Shown here piece after piece: positions 1 through 7,411 of a stretch of 9,092 bases of DNA. The notes beneath the pieces were generated by a model. The model saw nothing but the letters and a program-made list of their open reading frames with translations. It ran no database searches and had not been told where the DNA came from. The translations under genes and the position numbers were made by a program. The stretch is from Pseudomonadota bacterium (GTDB taxonomy: Bacteria > Myxococcota_A > Polyangia > Polyangiales > Polyangiaceae), in assembly GCA_023432025.1 (NCBI GenBank), contig JAEYVE010000024.1:1-9092 (forward strand), written 5' to 3'. How positions within the stretch are numbered: the stretch's first letter is position 1; the number at the start of each line of letters is the position of its first letter.

Positions 1-5
1 TCACC

Positions 6-1916
6 TCACAAGTCGATACGCGCACCGATCACGACGACTTGAGGTGATGGGAGCCCATAGTACTCCGTGGGCTCGTAGGCGTTTCTGCTCATGAATGCGA
101 AGAGCCGTTCGGACGTAGTGCCCATTCTACCGCCGGGGCCCCCCGCGTAGCGATCTTTGCCCAGCACGTAGACGATGTCCGAAGCGTCGCCCTTCGGGGC
201 CACGCGCGCGAGAACGGCCTCCACCGCTTGGTGCACGGCAGGATTTTCAATGAACCCGAAGCGCAGGATGACCCGGAAAATCCCCGATCCGAGCGGGAAC
301 ACATCCGCGTTCGGCTGCACCACGAACGGCACTTCGGCCGTGACGACGGTAGTGAGCAGGACCGTCTCGTGTAGCGCGCAAAATCGGTCCGTGATCCGCG
401 ATAGCACGGGCGGGATCGATTCGGAGGTGGCGGTCATGATGACGGCCACCCCGGGCACGCGCTCGCGCAGCTTGGGGACTTGCTGCATGAATCGATCCAT
501 CGGCACCGAGCGCGCGCGCGTATGGCTCGTCGCGAGGCTACGCCCGCGGGCCCAGACGATCATGACGACGAAGAACGCCGCCCCGACGAGGAGCGGCACG
601 TAGCCGCCGTCCAAGATTTTGAGCGAGTTGGCGCTCAAGAACGCGAGATCGATGGTGAGGAAGAACCCGCACACGGAGAGCGCCTTGACTTTGCTCCAGC
701 CGAAGTGGATGCGTGAAACGGTATAGAGCGCGAAGGACGTCGCCGTCATGGCGCAGCTCACCGCGAGGCCGTAGGCCGCGGCCAGCTTGCCGGACTCACG
801 AAACAAGAGCACCAAGAGTACACAGCTCGTCCCGAGAAAGACGTTCATCACCGGCACAAACACCTGCGCCTTGGCTTCCCGCGTGGTGTGCCGCACGAGC
901 AAGCGCGGGAAGTAGCCGAGCGACACGGCCTGTTGCACGAGCGAGAAGACGCCCGTGATGAGCGCTTGGGACGCGATGATCGTCGCCGCCGTCGCCAGAA
1001 GAACGAACGGCACGCCCGCCACTCCTCCGGGCACCATCGAGTAGAAGGGCCGCGCTGCGGCCTCTGGGTGCTCCAGGAGCAGCGCGCCTTGCCCCAGGTA
1101 GCTGCACAAGAGCGCGGGGAAGACCAACGTCATCCAACCGATGCGGATCGGCCGACGTCCGAAGTGGCCCATGTCGGCGTAGAGAGCTTCTCCGCCCGTC
1201 ACGGCGAGCACCACACCGCCGAGGACGCGAAAGGCATGGAACCCCTCTCGGACGAAGAACTCGGCTGCGTGGTGTGGCGAAAACGCCGCGAGAATTCCGG
1301 GGCGCTGCACCATCTGCACGAGCCCGAGCACCACGTTCACCAGGAGCCAAACGAGCGTGACCGGGCCGAAGATGCGTCCGAGACGGCTGCTCCCCCGGCG
1401 CTGCAAGGAGAAGAGCCCGATGAGAATGACGATGGTGATGGGAACGATGAAGCGATCGAGCTGCGGCCTCACCAAACGTAACCCCTCCACCGCGCTGAGC
1501 ACGCTGATGGCCGGCGTGATGATGCCGTCGCCGAACAAGAGCGCGGCGCCGAGCAGCACCAGGATGGTCACCGCTCCGAGCTCGCCCGGTCGCCGTTCGC
1601 GGAGTCCGTACGGGACGAGCGCGAGCAAGGCCATGATGCCGCCCTCGCCGTGGTTGTCGGCGCGCATCAGCACCACGAGGTACTTCACCGTGACGACCAG
1701 AATGAGCGACCAGATGACGAGCGAAATGCAGCCGAGAACGTTCGGCGGCGTGGGCGCCACGCCTTGCTTCCCCGACAGACACTCTTGCAGGGCGTAAAGC
1801 GGGCTCGTGGCGATGTCGCCGAACACGATACCCACTGCGCCCACCACGGCCCCGGCGCCCACGGGGACGCGCGCCGTCGGATCGATCCCGAGCACGCTCG
1901 CGCGCTGCTGCTCCAT
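6..1916 (-). CDS. kup: KUP-family potassium transporter
   Basis: Potassium uptake permease of the KUP/HAK/KT family, an inner-membrane K+/H+ symporter. Numbering from the ATG at 1916 gives 636 residues, close to the 622 of E. coli Kup. Family hallmarks are seen in order: GDIATSPLY at about 33-41 in the first membrane segment (usual form GDIGTSPLY, so Gly is Ala here), GDGIITPAIS at about 129-138, IFGPVT at about 182-187 and GGEALYADMGHFG at about 241-253. About twelve hydrophobic segments are followed by a cytoplasmic C-terminal domain of roughly 150 residues. The frame stays open upstream to a GTG at 2015, adding 33 residues that do not resemble a KUP N-terminus, so I prefer the ATG although neither start has a good ribosome binding site. 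The gene lies 117 bp downstream of the EAL gene in the same direction and could be co-transcribed with it. The family call is firm; the start is less certain. Confidence 0.95.
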   Translation of the reverse strand: MEQQRASVLGIDPTARVPVGAGAVVGAVGIVFGDIATSPLYALQECLSGKQGVAPTPPNVLGCISLVIWSLILVVTVKYLVVLMRADNHGEGGIMALLALVPYGLRERRPGELGAVTILVLLGAALLFGDGIITPAISVLSAVEGLRLVRPQLDRFIVPITIVILIGLFSLQRRGSSRLGRIFGPVTLVWLLVNVVLGLVQMVQRPGILAAFSPHHAAEFFVREGFHAFRVLGGVVLAVTGGEALYADMGHFGRRPIRIGWMTLVFPALLCSYLGQGALLLEHPEAAARPFYSMVPGGVAGVPFVLLATAATIIASQALITGVFSLVQQAVSLGYFPRLLVRHTTREAKAQVFVPVMNVFLGTSCVLLVLLFRESGKLAAAYGLAVSCAMTATSFALYTVSRIHFGWSKVKALSVCGFFLTIDLAFLSANSLKILDGGYVPLLVGAAFFVVMIVWARGRSLATSHTRARSVPMDRFMQQVPKLRERVPGVAVIMTATSESIPPVLSRITDRFCALHETVLLTTVVTAEVPFVVQPNADVFPLGSGIFRVILRFGFIENPAVHQAVEAVLARVAPKGDASDIVYVLGKDRYAGGPGGRMGTTSERLFAFMSRNAYEPTEYYGLPSPQVVVIGARIDL

Positions 1917-2033
1917 CGCAGGGCAAGGTATCACGCGAGCAAGGGCGCGGGGCTCGAGCGCAGAACGCCCGTCGCACGCGGCAAGGCACGCGCTCCCCTT
2001 AACTTCCAGAGGCACCCCGCGCCCCGCCTGCCG

Positions 2034-3353
2034 TCAGGCGACGCGAGGCGTCCAGCGCGAGTGGCCCGTGTCGCGCAAAGTGAGGTCGTCCGAGAGCGCG
2101 GCCGCCGAAGCCAAATCGAGATCCGCGCAGAGCACACGGCAGCAGTCCCCCTCCACGATGGCGATGCTGAGCGTGACGCACGTCTTCGCGTCGCGAATCG
2201 ACAAGTAGGGGCGCGAAACCTGTACGGTGTGTGGCGAGCGAATGGCGCGGCGGAAATACGGGCGACGAAACCAGTTCGCGCCGGTCGCGTCCGCGCACGG
2301 ATCGAACCTGCGGTCACCGTTCGGAAGGCGGCGCGCTTCGACGTTGGTCCCAATCTGGACGCCGTCGCGATCCAGCAGATAGGCACGCTCCACGCCGCGC
2401 ATGGCGAGAAAGTCCGCGCACGCCACGGCCAGCGGCTTGCCGCGATCCAACGTATCGGCGCACTCCAAGAACGCCATCGAGTACTCGGCGATCGACCCTC
2501 GATCTTGGTCCGTCTTGTGCGCCACCATGGTGCGAAACTTCTGGCCGAGCGCGTCCAGGCGGTTGCGCAGCGCCACGAAGTCGTGCGGCCGGACCGACGG
2601 TTCCGCGAAGTAGTATCCCTGCACGAAGTCCGCGTCGCTCTCCATGGCGACGAGAGCTTGCTCCTCGGTCTCGATGCCTTCCAGCACCACCAGGCACTCG
2701 GCCTCGTGCAAGAGCGACACCAATCCAGGCAAAATGCGCCGTACCAGCGGAGTTTGCGACGCTTGCTCCACCATGGAGCGATCCAGCTTCACGATGTCCG
2801 GTCGAATGCGCCAAATGCGCTCGAAGTTCGAGTGCCCCGCGCCGAAATCGTCGATGGCCACCAAGCAGCCCAGGTCGCGGAAGCACGCGACCGCCTCGGC
2901 GAGGCGACCTTCGTCGTACGCGCTCGTCTCGATGATTTCGACGACGATGCGATGCGCCGGCAACGACGTCTCGGCGAGGAAGTTGCCGTACGCCGTGGCG
3001 ACGCTGCGCGGCTCGGCGACCACGTGCGGACTCACGTTGAGCAGGAGCCAACCGCCCAGCTGCTGAGACAAGAACGACCCGACGTGGAGATCGCGGCACT
3101 CCGCCTCGACCGACGCCGCGCCGAGACGTGCTTCCAATGCATACAGAGCCTCCTGCGGCGACAGGCGCGTCCCCGCGCTGTCGACAGCTCGCAAGAGCGC
3201 CTCGTGTCCGACAGGCTTACCATGAGCGAGGCTGATGACCGGCTGGAGCGCCGAGTGCAGACGCAGCCCATGAATGAGGCGCGTGTGTCGTGGCGTCGCG
3301 GCTCCAAGCACAGCACTACTCTCGCTCGTTCTCATGGCACTTTGCTCATTCAC
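2034..3353 (-). CDS. EAL-domain c-di-GMP phosphodiesterase with YkuI_C-like sensor domain
   Basis: Predicted cytoplasmic phosphodiesterase that linearises cyclic di-GMP to pGpG, 439 residues, with no membrane segment. The EAL domain spans about 30-265. The catalytic set appears intact: Glu51 in HEALLR, Asn106 in LNVSP, Glu139 in VEIIET, Asp168-Asp169 in IDDFGAGHSN, Lys189 in VKLDR, Glu225 in LEGIET and Gln245 in QGYYF. From the Asp pair onward the spacings equal those recalled for the active enzyme RocR. Residues about 280-425 resemble the PAS-like YkuI_C domain found after EAL in Bacillus YkuI, with the signature RRPYFRRA at 363-370 and SRPYLS at 380-385. This suggests a small-ligand or cytosolic signal input, but the ligand is unknown. 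The GTG start at 3353 is chosen because GGAG (complement of 3361-3364) lies 7 nt upstream; an ATG seven codons in is the alternative. The gene is divergent from menB-cydAB and upstream of kup. Confidence 0.92.
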   Translation of the reverse strand: MNEQSAMRTSESSAVLGAATPRHTRLIHGLRLHSALQPVISLAHGKPVGHEALLRAVDSAGTRLSPQEALYALEARLGAASVEAECRDLHVGSFLSQQLGGWLLLNVSPHVVAEPRSVATAYGNFLAETSLPAHRIVVEIIETSAYDEGRLAEAVACFRDLGCLVAIDDFGAGHSNFERIWRIRPDIVKLDRSMVEQASQTPLVRRILPGLVSLLHEAECLVVLEGIETEEQALVAMESDADFVQGYYFAEPSVRPHDFVALRNRLDALGQKFRTMVAHKTDQDRGSIAEYSMAFLECADTLDRGKPLAVACADFLAMRGVERAYLLDRDGVQIGTNVEARRLPNGDRRFDPCADATGANWFRRPYFRRAIRSPHTVQVSRPYLSIRDAKTCVTLSIAIVEGDCCRVLCADLDLASAAALSDDLTLRDTGHSRWTPRVA

Positions 3354-3390
3354 TGGGGAGCTCCATTTCTGCCGTGGAGCTATTTCCCCA
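3354..3390 (-). promoter_or_regulatory. Hairpin masking the EAL-gene ribosome binding site
   Basis: On the minus strand the leader just before the GTG at 3353 can fold into a long stem. AGCTCCA (complement of 3375-3381) pairs with TGGAGCT (complement of 3359-3365), and TGGGG (complement of 3386-3390) pairs with CCCCA (complement of 3354-3358). This gives 12 base pairs with a one-sided 4-nt bulge and a 9-nt loop. The presumed Shine-Dalgarno GGAG (complement of 3361-3364) sits inside the stem, and the stem ends directly against the start codon. Such a structure would limit translation initiation unless opened. The pairing is directly visible; a regulatory role is inferred. Confidence 0.5.
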
Positions 3391-3497
3391 ACGTTTCACC
3401 TCCCTTTCCCATAGGAAAGTGGCCAATCCAAGTGTGGGCGTTTCTCACCCGAGCAGAAAGGTGGGACCTTGGAGCTCCCGGGCCGACGCTGGAGCTC
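3357..3497. repeat. Cluster of GGAGCT(C) motifs, possible operators
   Basis: Four copies of GGAGCT lie within 141 bp: two as the perfect 8-bp palindrome GGAGCTCC (3357-3364, 3471-3478) and two as TGGAGCTA (3375-3382) and TGGAGCTC (3490-3497). The copies at 3470-3477 and 3490-3497 share TGGAGCTC and start exactly 20 bp apart, about two helical turns. Only scattered copies were noticed elsewhere in the window (for example near 5715, 6707, 7787 and 8566). A regulator site is inferred, and no known regulator is recognised. Confidence 0.35.
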
Positions 3498-3593
3498 GCG
3501 TTTCAACCACGCTGTCCGGGCACTGGCCCATCGGGTCTCCTCACGCGGGGCGCTGCCGAAGCAGGCGTTTCAAGACGTGGCGCGCCGACTCCC

Positions 3594-3599
3594 TATACT
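3594..3599 (+). promoter_or_regulatory. Possible -10 element of the menB promoter
   Basis: TATACT matches the sigma-70-type -10 consensus TATAAT in five of six positions and stands out in a GC-rich background. It ends 11 bp before the menB ATG, so transcription would begin only a few bases upstream of the start codon. The -35 region is weak: TTTCAA or TTCAAG near 3568-3574, at a rather long spacing of 19-20 bp. The menB ATG has no visible Shine-Dalgarno sequence, which fits a very short or absent leader. Confidence 0.3.
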
Positions 3600-3610
3600 C
3601 CGCCCCCACC

Positions 3611-4501
<891 letters not shown>

Positions 4502-4507
4502 AGGTGC

Positions 4508-4535
4508 CCTCCCGTGGACTACAACCTCCGGGAGG
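4508..4535 (+). other. Inverted repeat between menB and cydA
   Basis: CCTCCCG (4508-4514) can pair with CGGGAGG (4529-4535) across a 14-nt loop. Inside it, 4525-4535 is itself a short palindrome (CCTCC-G-GGAGG), so two alternative pairings exist. It starts 6 bp after the menB stop codon. There is no T tract afterwards, so it is not a standard intrinsic terminator; an mRNA-stabilising or attenuating role is possible but unproven. Confidence 0.3.
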
Positions 4536-4594
4536 AAACGTCGCGCTGGCGGCCAACTGACCCCGCGCGACGCGCCGAGGCATGGAAGCTCTGA
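4514..4594 (+). CDS. Possible 26-residue leader ORF overlapping cydA
   Basis: A GTG at 4514, preceded at 7 nt by AAGGTG (4501-4506, a partial Shine-Dalgarno match), opens a 26-codon frame ending in TGA at 4592-4594. It starts DYNLREETSRW and ends RRAEAWKL, hydrophilic with no known domain. Its stop lies 13 nt inside cydA, whose own ATG lacks a properly spaced ribosome binding site, so translation of this frame could deliver ribosomes to the cydA start. This may equally be a chance frame in GC-rich DNA; I recognise no homologue. Confidence 0.2.
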   Translation: MDYNLREETSRWRPTDPARRAEAWKL

Positions 4595-5937
4595 CGGTTC
4601 ACCGGCTGCAGTTCGCCTTCACAATCACCTACCACTATCTCTTCCCACAGCTGACGATGGGGCTCGCGTTCCTCGTCTTCGTGTTGAAGAGCCTTCACTA
4701 CTTCCGCGGCGACGAAATCGCCGGACAGGCTGCACGGTTCTGGCTGCGCGTCTTCGGCCTCGGCTTCGTCATGGGAGTCGTGACCGGCATTCCTATGGAG
4801 TTCCAGTTCGGTACGAACTGGGCGCGCTTCTCTCGTTCGGCGGGCGGCGTGGTCGGCCAGACGCTAGCGATGGAAGGCATATTTGCCTTCTTCCTCGAGT
4901 CCACGTTTCTCTACCTGCTCCTGTTCGCGGAAGACCGCATCTCCAAGCGGCTCCACTGGCTCACATCGCTCCTCCTGTGGGTGGGCACCTGGCTGAGCGG
5001 CTTCTTCATCGTGTGCACGAACGCTTGGATGCAGCACCCGACGGGCCACCGTGTCTTGCCCGACGGTCGCTTCGAGCTCACTAGCCTTGGCGCGCTGCTC
5101 ACCAACCCTTGGGCCCTGGTGCAGTACTCGCACACCATGGTCGGCGCGCTTATCACGGGCTCCTTCGTGATGGCTGCCCTGGGCGCGTTCCACCTACTCC
5201 GTGGCCACGGCTCCGCGGAAGTACGGCGCTTCACCAAGCTCGCCGTCATCGTCGGCGCAGTCGCGAGCGTCGCCGCCGCCATGCCCACCGGTGACGTGCA
5301 CGCCAAGCTGGTGGCCAAGCACCAACCCGTCACCTTCGCTGCCATGGAGGGCCACTTCCACACGGAGAGAGGCGCCGGGCTCACCTTCGTCGGCCAGCCC
5401 AACATGGAAACGCTCGAGCTGGACAACCCCATCATTCTGCCGCGCGCTTTGTCGTTCATGACGCATCAGCGTTGGGACGCGGAAATTCGTGGTCTCACCG
5501 AGTTCCCACGCGACGCTTGGCCGGACAACATTCCGCTTCTCTACTATTCATATCACATCATGGTCGGGCTCGGGACGATGTTCATGGCCGTGATGGGCGT
5601 GTCCGCGTTCCTCCTCTGGCGAAAGTGGCTCTTCTCCGCGCGCCCCATGCTCTGGGTGCTCATGTTGTCGGCGCCGTTTCCGTTCATCGCCAACACCGCT
5701 GGCTGGTACACGGCGGAGCTCGGTCGTCAGCCATGGGTCGTCTACGGACTCATGCGCACGGCCCACGCTTCGTCGGAAAACGTCTCGTCGGGCAACGCGC
5801 TGTTCTCTCTGCTCGGCTTCATGGGCCTCTACGCGCTGCTGTCCATTCTTTGCGTGCTGCTCTTCGCGCGTATCGTCGCCTCGGCTCCCTGGGTGCCACA
5901 GCGTGAGGCAGCGCTCGCGACGGAAGGAGCGCACTGA
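4582..5937 (+). CDS. cydA: Cytochrome bd ubiquinol/menaquinol oxidase subunit I (CydA)
   Basis: Haem-bearing subunit of the membrane quinol:O2 oxidoreductase cytochrome bd, a high-affinity terminal oxidase that does not pump protons. It has 451 residues and about nine membrane segments. Haem ligands are visible: His18 (YHYLF; b595), His184 (HTMVG; b558) and Met327 (IMVGLG; b558). Glu98 and Glu106 (EGIFAFFLES) match the conserved pair near the d-type haem, and GRQPW is at 381-385. The quinol loop is the short form, reading QPVTFAAMEG at 248-257. Glu256 corresponds to E. coli Glu257, while the E. coli Lys252 position is Thr251. An in-frame TGA at 4558-4560 leaves the ATG at 4582 as the only sensible start; the nearest purine-rich site (GAGG, 4577-4580) is just 1 nt away, too close to be a good ribosome binding site. 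cydB follows after 3 bp. Confidence 0.96.
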   Translation: MEALTVHRLQFAFTITYHYLFPQLTMGLAFLVFVLKSLHYFRGDEIAGQAARFWLRVFGLGFVMGVVTGIPMEFQFGTNWARFSRSAGGVVGQTLAMEGIFAFFLESTFLYLLLFAEDRISKRLHWLTSLLLWVGTWLSGFFIVCTNAWMQHPTGHRVLPDGRFELTSLGALLTNPWALVQYSHTMVGALITGSFVMAALGAFHLLRGHGSAEVRRFTKLAVIVGAVASVAAAMPTGDVHAKLVAKHQPVTFAAMEGHFHTERGAGLTFVGQPNMETLELDNPIILPRALSFMTHQRWDAEIRGLTEFPRDAWPDNIPLLYYSYHIMVGLGTMFMAVMGVSAFLLWRKWLFSARPMLWVLMLSAPFPFIANTAGWYTAELGRQPWVVYGLMRTAHASSENVSSGNALFSLLGFMGLYALLSILCVLLFARIVASAPWVPQREAALATEGAH

Positions 5938-5940
5938 GCC

Positions 5941-6981
5941 ATGGAAACCATCTGGTACGTGCTGGTTGGCTTCCTCGTCTCGACGTACGTCGTGCTCGAC
6001 GGCTTCGACCTGGGCGCCGGGGTCTTGCACCTCTTCGTGGCCAAGACGAACGCCGAGCGCCGCCAAGTGCTGCGCGCCGTCGGTCCGGTTTGGGATGGCA
6101 ACGAAGTGTGGCTCATCGCCGCCGGCGGCACGCTGTTTCTCGCCTTCCCCAACGTCCTCGCCACCACCCTGAGCGGCTTCTACCTGCCGTTCATGATCGT
6201 GCTGTGGCTGCTCGTGTTCCGTGCCCTCGGCATCGAGCTGCGCGCACAGAGCACCGACCCGTTGTGGACCGCCTTTTGGGACGCGGCGTTCTTTCTAGCG
6301 AGCACGCTGCTCGTCGTGTTCTTCGGCGCCGCGCTCGGCAACGTGGTGCGCGGCGTAACCTTCGACGGCAAGAACGACTTCTTTGCCCCGCTGTGGACGA
6401 GCTTCGGCGTCGAGGGCAAGGTAGGCATCCTCGATTGGTTCACCGTGCTCGTGGCGGTTCAAGCCCTGTGCGCTCTGACGCTCCACGGCGCGCTCTGGCT
6501 CGCCCTTCGTACGGACGAGGCCGTGCAGGCTCGCTCAGCGCGCGTCGCGCGCGTCGCCGCTCCGCTCTCGTTGGTCTTCGCGGTTCTGACGAGCGTGCTC
6601 GCCTTCAGTGTGCAACCCCGCCTGGCAGTGAGCCTCACCGCACGGCCGTGGGGAGTCATCTTCCCGACGCTCGCGCTCGGGGCGTTGGTCGCGCTCCTCA
6701 CGCTCCGGAGCTCGCCTCGCCACGCCTTCAAGTTCCTCTGCTCCGCCGTACACCTCTATGGCCTGCTCGGGGCCGCTGCGGTCGGTCTCTTCCCCGCCCT
6801 GCTTCCCGGTCGCACGCTCGATCAGGGCCTCACCACGCTGAACTCGAGCTCGGGCAGCCACAGCCTCGCGATCGGGCTAGCTTGGTGGATCCCGGGCATC
6901 TTGGTGGTGCTCGGCTGCCACTACTTCGTTTATTCGCGCCTTCCGAAGACGGTGAGCGTGCACGACGGCGCGGCGCACTGA
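5941..6981 (+). CDS. cydB: Cytochrome bd oxidase subunit II (CydB)
   Basis: Second structural subunit of cytochrome bd oxidase, a multi-pass inner-membrane protein of 346 residues that pairs with CydA. The N-terminal signature VLDGFDLGAG at 18-27 and GPVWDGNEVWLI at 48-59 are characteristic. Asp23 and Asp52 have the same 29-residue separation as E. coli Asp29 and Asp58. About eight or nine hydrophobic segments follow, and the C-terminal third carries the STTLNSSSG-like segment (TTLNSSSGSHS at about 299-309) typical of the family. The ATG lies 3 bp after the cydA stop, with a strong ribosome binding site AAGGAG at 5924-5929 (11-nt spacing) inside the cydA 3' end, so the two are one operon. No small cydX-like ORF is evident in the 31 bp before the convergent ORF that follows, and no clear terminator is seen. 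Confidence 0.95.
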   Translation: METIWYVLVGFLVSTYVVLDGFDLGAGVLHLFVAKTNAERRQVLRAVGPVWDGNEVWLIAAGGTLFLAFPNVLATTLSGFYLPFMIVLWLLVFRALGIELRAQSTDPLWTAFWDAAFFLASTLLVVFFGAALGNVVRGVTFDGKNDFFAPLWTSFGVEGKVGILDWFTVLVAVQALCALTLHGALWLALRTDEAVQARSARVARVAAPLSLVFAVLTSVLAFSVQPRLAVSLTARPWGVIFPTLALGALVALLTLRSSPRHAFKFLCSAVHLYGLLGAAAVGLFPALLPGRTLDQGLTTLNSSSGSHSLAIGLAWWIPGILVVLGCHYFVYSRLPKTVSVHDGAAH

Positions 6982-7012
6982 GCGGTCCGACGCCGCCCTG
7001 CGCGCTCGCCGG

Positions 7013-7411
7013 TTACTCGGCGATCAGCGCTGCCGAGAAAGTATCCGACTCGTAGACGTTCGGTTGGCACGCGGTCGGTTCGGGCTTCCTGCGGTCCCAA
7101 GCGACTCGATAAGTTCCGGAAGCCCCTTGGATGGTGGCGACTTCGCCTACCGCGATCCGCTGCTCGGGCGTCGAATGAACGACGTGATCGAAGGCATGCT
7201 CGGCCGGGCAGCTTTCGACCTCCGTGACAGGAGCACCGAAGAGCAGTGCCGTATTGATAGCAAGCAGCGTGCCGTGTGCAGGACACTGTTTTGTCGGAGC
7301 TTCCCGAATTCGGCTTGTGCCAATGGGAGCCGCGAGCGGCAAAGGGTGTCCGCATCGCCGTACGAAGCGCCTCCCGAGTGGTTTGCTCAGAATTGGCTCA
7401 GGAACTGCCAC
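7013..7411 (-). CDS. Hypothetical ORF, possible gene remnant
   Basis: Open frame of up to 132 codons from a GTG at 7411, which overlaps the 3' end of the esterase-like gene by 25 bp, to a TAA at 7013. I do not recognise it. The last 90 residues look more protein-like than other frames here: CPAHGTLLAINTALLFGAP, later CPAEHAFDHVVHSTPEQR, then GTYRVAWDRRKPEP and a C-terminus of YESDTFSAALIAE. Four cysteines (about residues 20, 43, 68 and 114) are what a secreted protein might have, but there is no signal peptide, ATG or ribosome binding site, and the first 35 residues look random. It may be the 3' remnant of a secreted protein whose beginning was lost, or a chance frame. It converges on cydB with 31 bp between the two ends. 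Confidence 0.35.
   Translation of the reverse strand: MAVPEPILSKPLGRRFVRRCGHPLPLAAPIGTSRIREAPTKQCPAHGTLLAINTALLFGAPVTEVESCPAEHAFDHVVHSTPEQRIAVGEVATIQGASGTYRVAWDRRKPEPTACQPNVYESDTFSAALIAE

Larger units (their letters stand above)
3354..3610. promoter_or_regulatory. Divergent intergenic region between EAL gene and menB
   Basis: This 257-bp stretch separates two divergently read genes and must hold the promoters of both. It contains GGAGCTCC palindromes at 3357-3364 and 3471-3478, related TGGAGCT copies at 3375-3381 and 3490-3497, a hairpin over the EAL ribosome binding site at 3354-3390, a second small inverted repeat (CTTTCC/GGAAAG) at 3404-3419, and a third (TCTCACC/GGTGGGA with one wobble pair) at 3443-3466. 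The string CGTTTC recurs at 3392, 3439, 3499 and 3566. The plus frame stays open across it in phase with menB, but that translation does not look like protein, and MenB homology begins at 3611. Confidence 0.6.

Noticed and set aside
1917..2015. N-terminal extension of the potassium transporter from the GTG at 2015
   Set aside because: The 33 extra residues are Arg/Ala/Cys-rich and unlike KUP N-termini, and no ribosome binding site supports it.
2025..2040. Perfect 6-bp hairpin CGCCTG-CCGT-CAGGCG at the EAL gene stop codon as a terminator
   Set aside because: It overlaps the stop codon, has a short stem and no T tract on the minus strand; no better than chance in GC-rich DNA.
3330..3352. Sigma-54-like TGGCAC followed by TTGCT inside the start of the EAL gene
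   Set aside because: The spacing between the two elements is wrong (1 bp rather than about 5), and it lies inside a coding region.
3431..3500. Resemblance of GAAAGGTGGGACC...TCCCGGGCC to the core of a GEMM c-di-GMP riboswitch, tempting beside an EAL gene
   Set aside because: The conserved GGGCAAACC and GACGCAAAGCC blocks with the ligand-contact positions are absent; only a small stem (3443-3466) and a chance GGGAC match remain.
6982..7012. Search for a cydX-type small subunit or terminator after cydB
   Set aside because: Only 31 bp separate cydB from the convergent ORF, with no small hydrophobic frame and no hairpin plus T tract.
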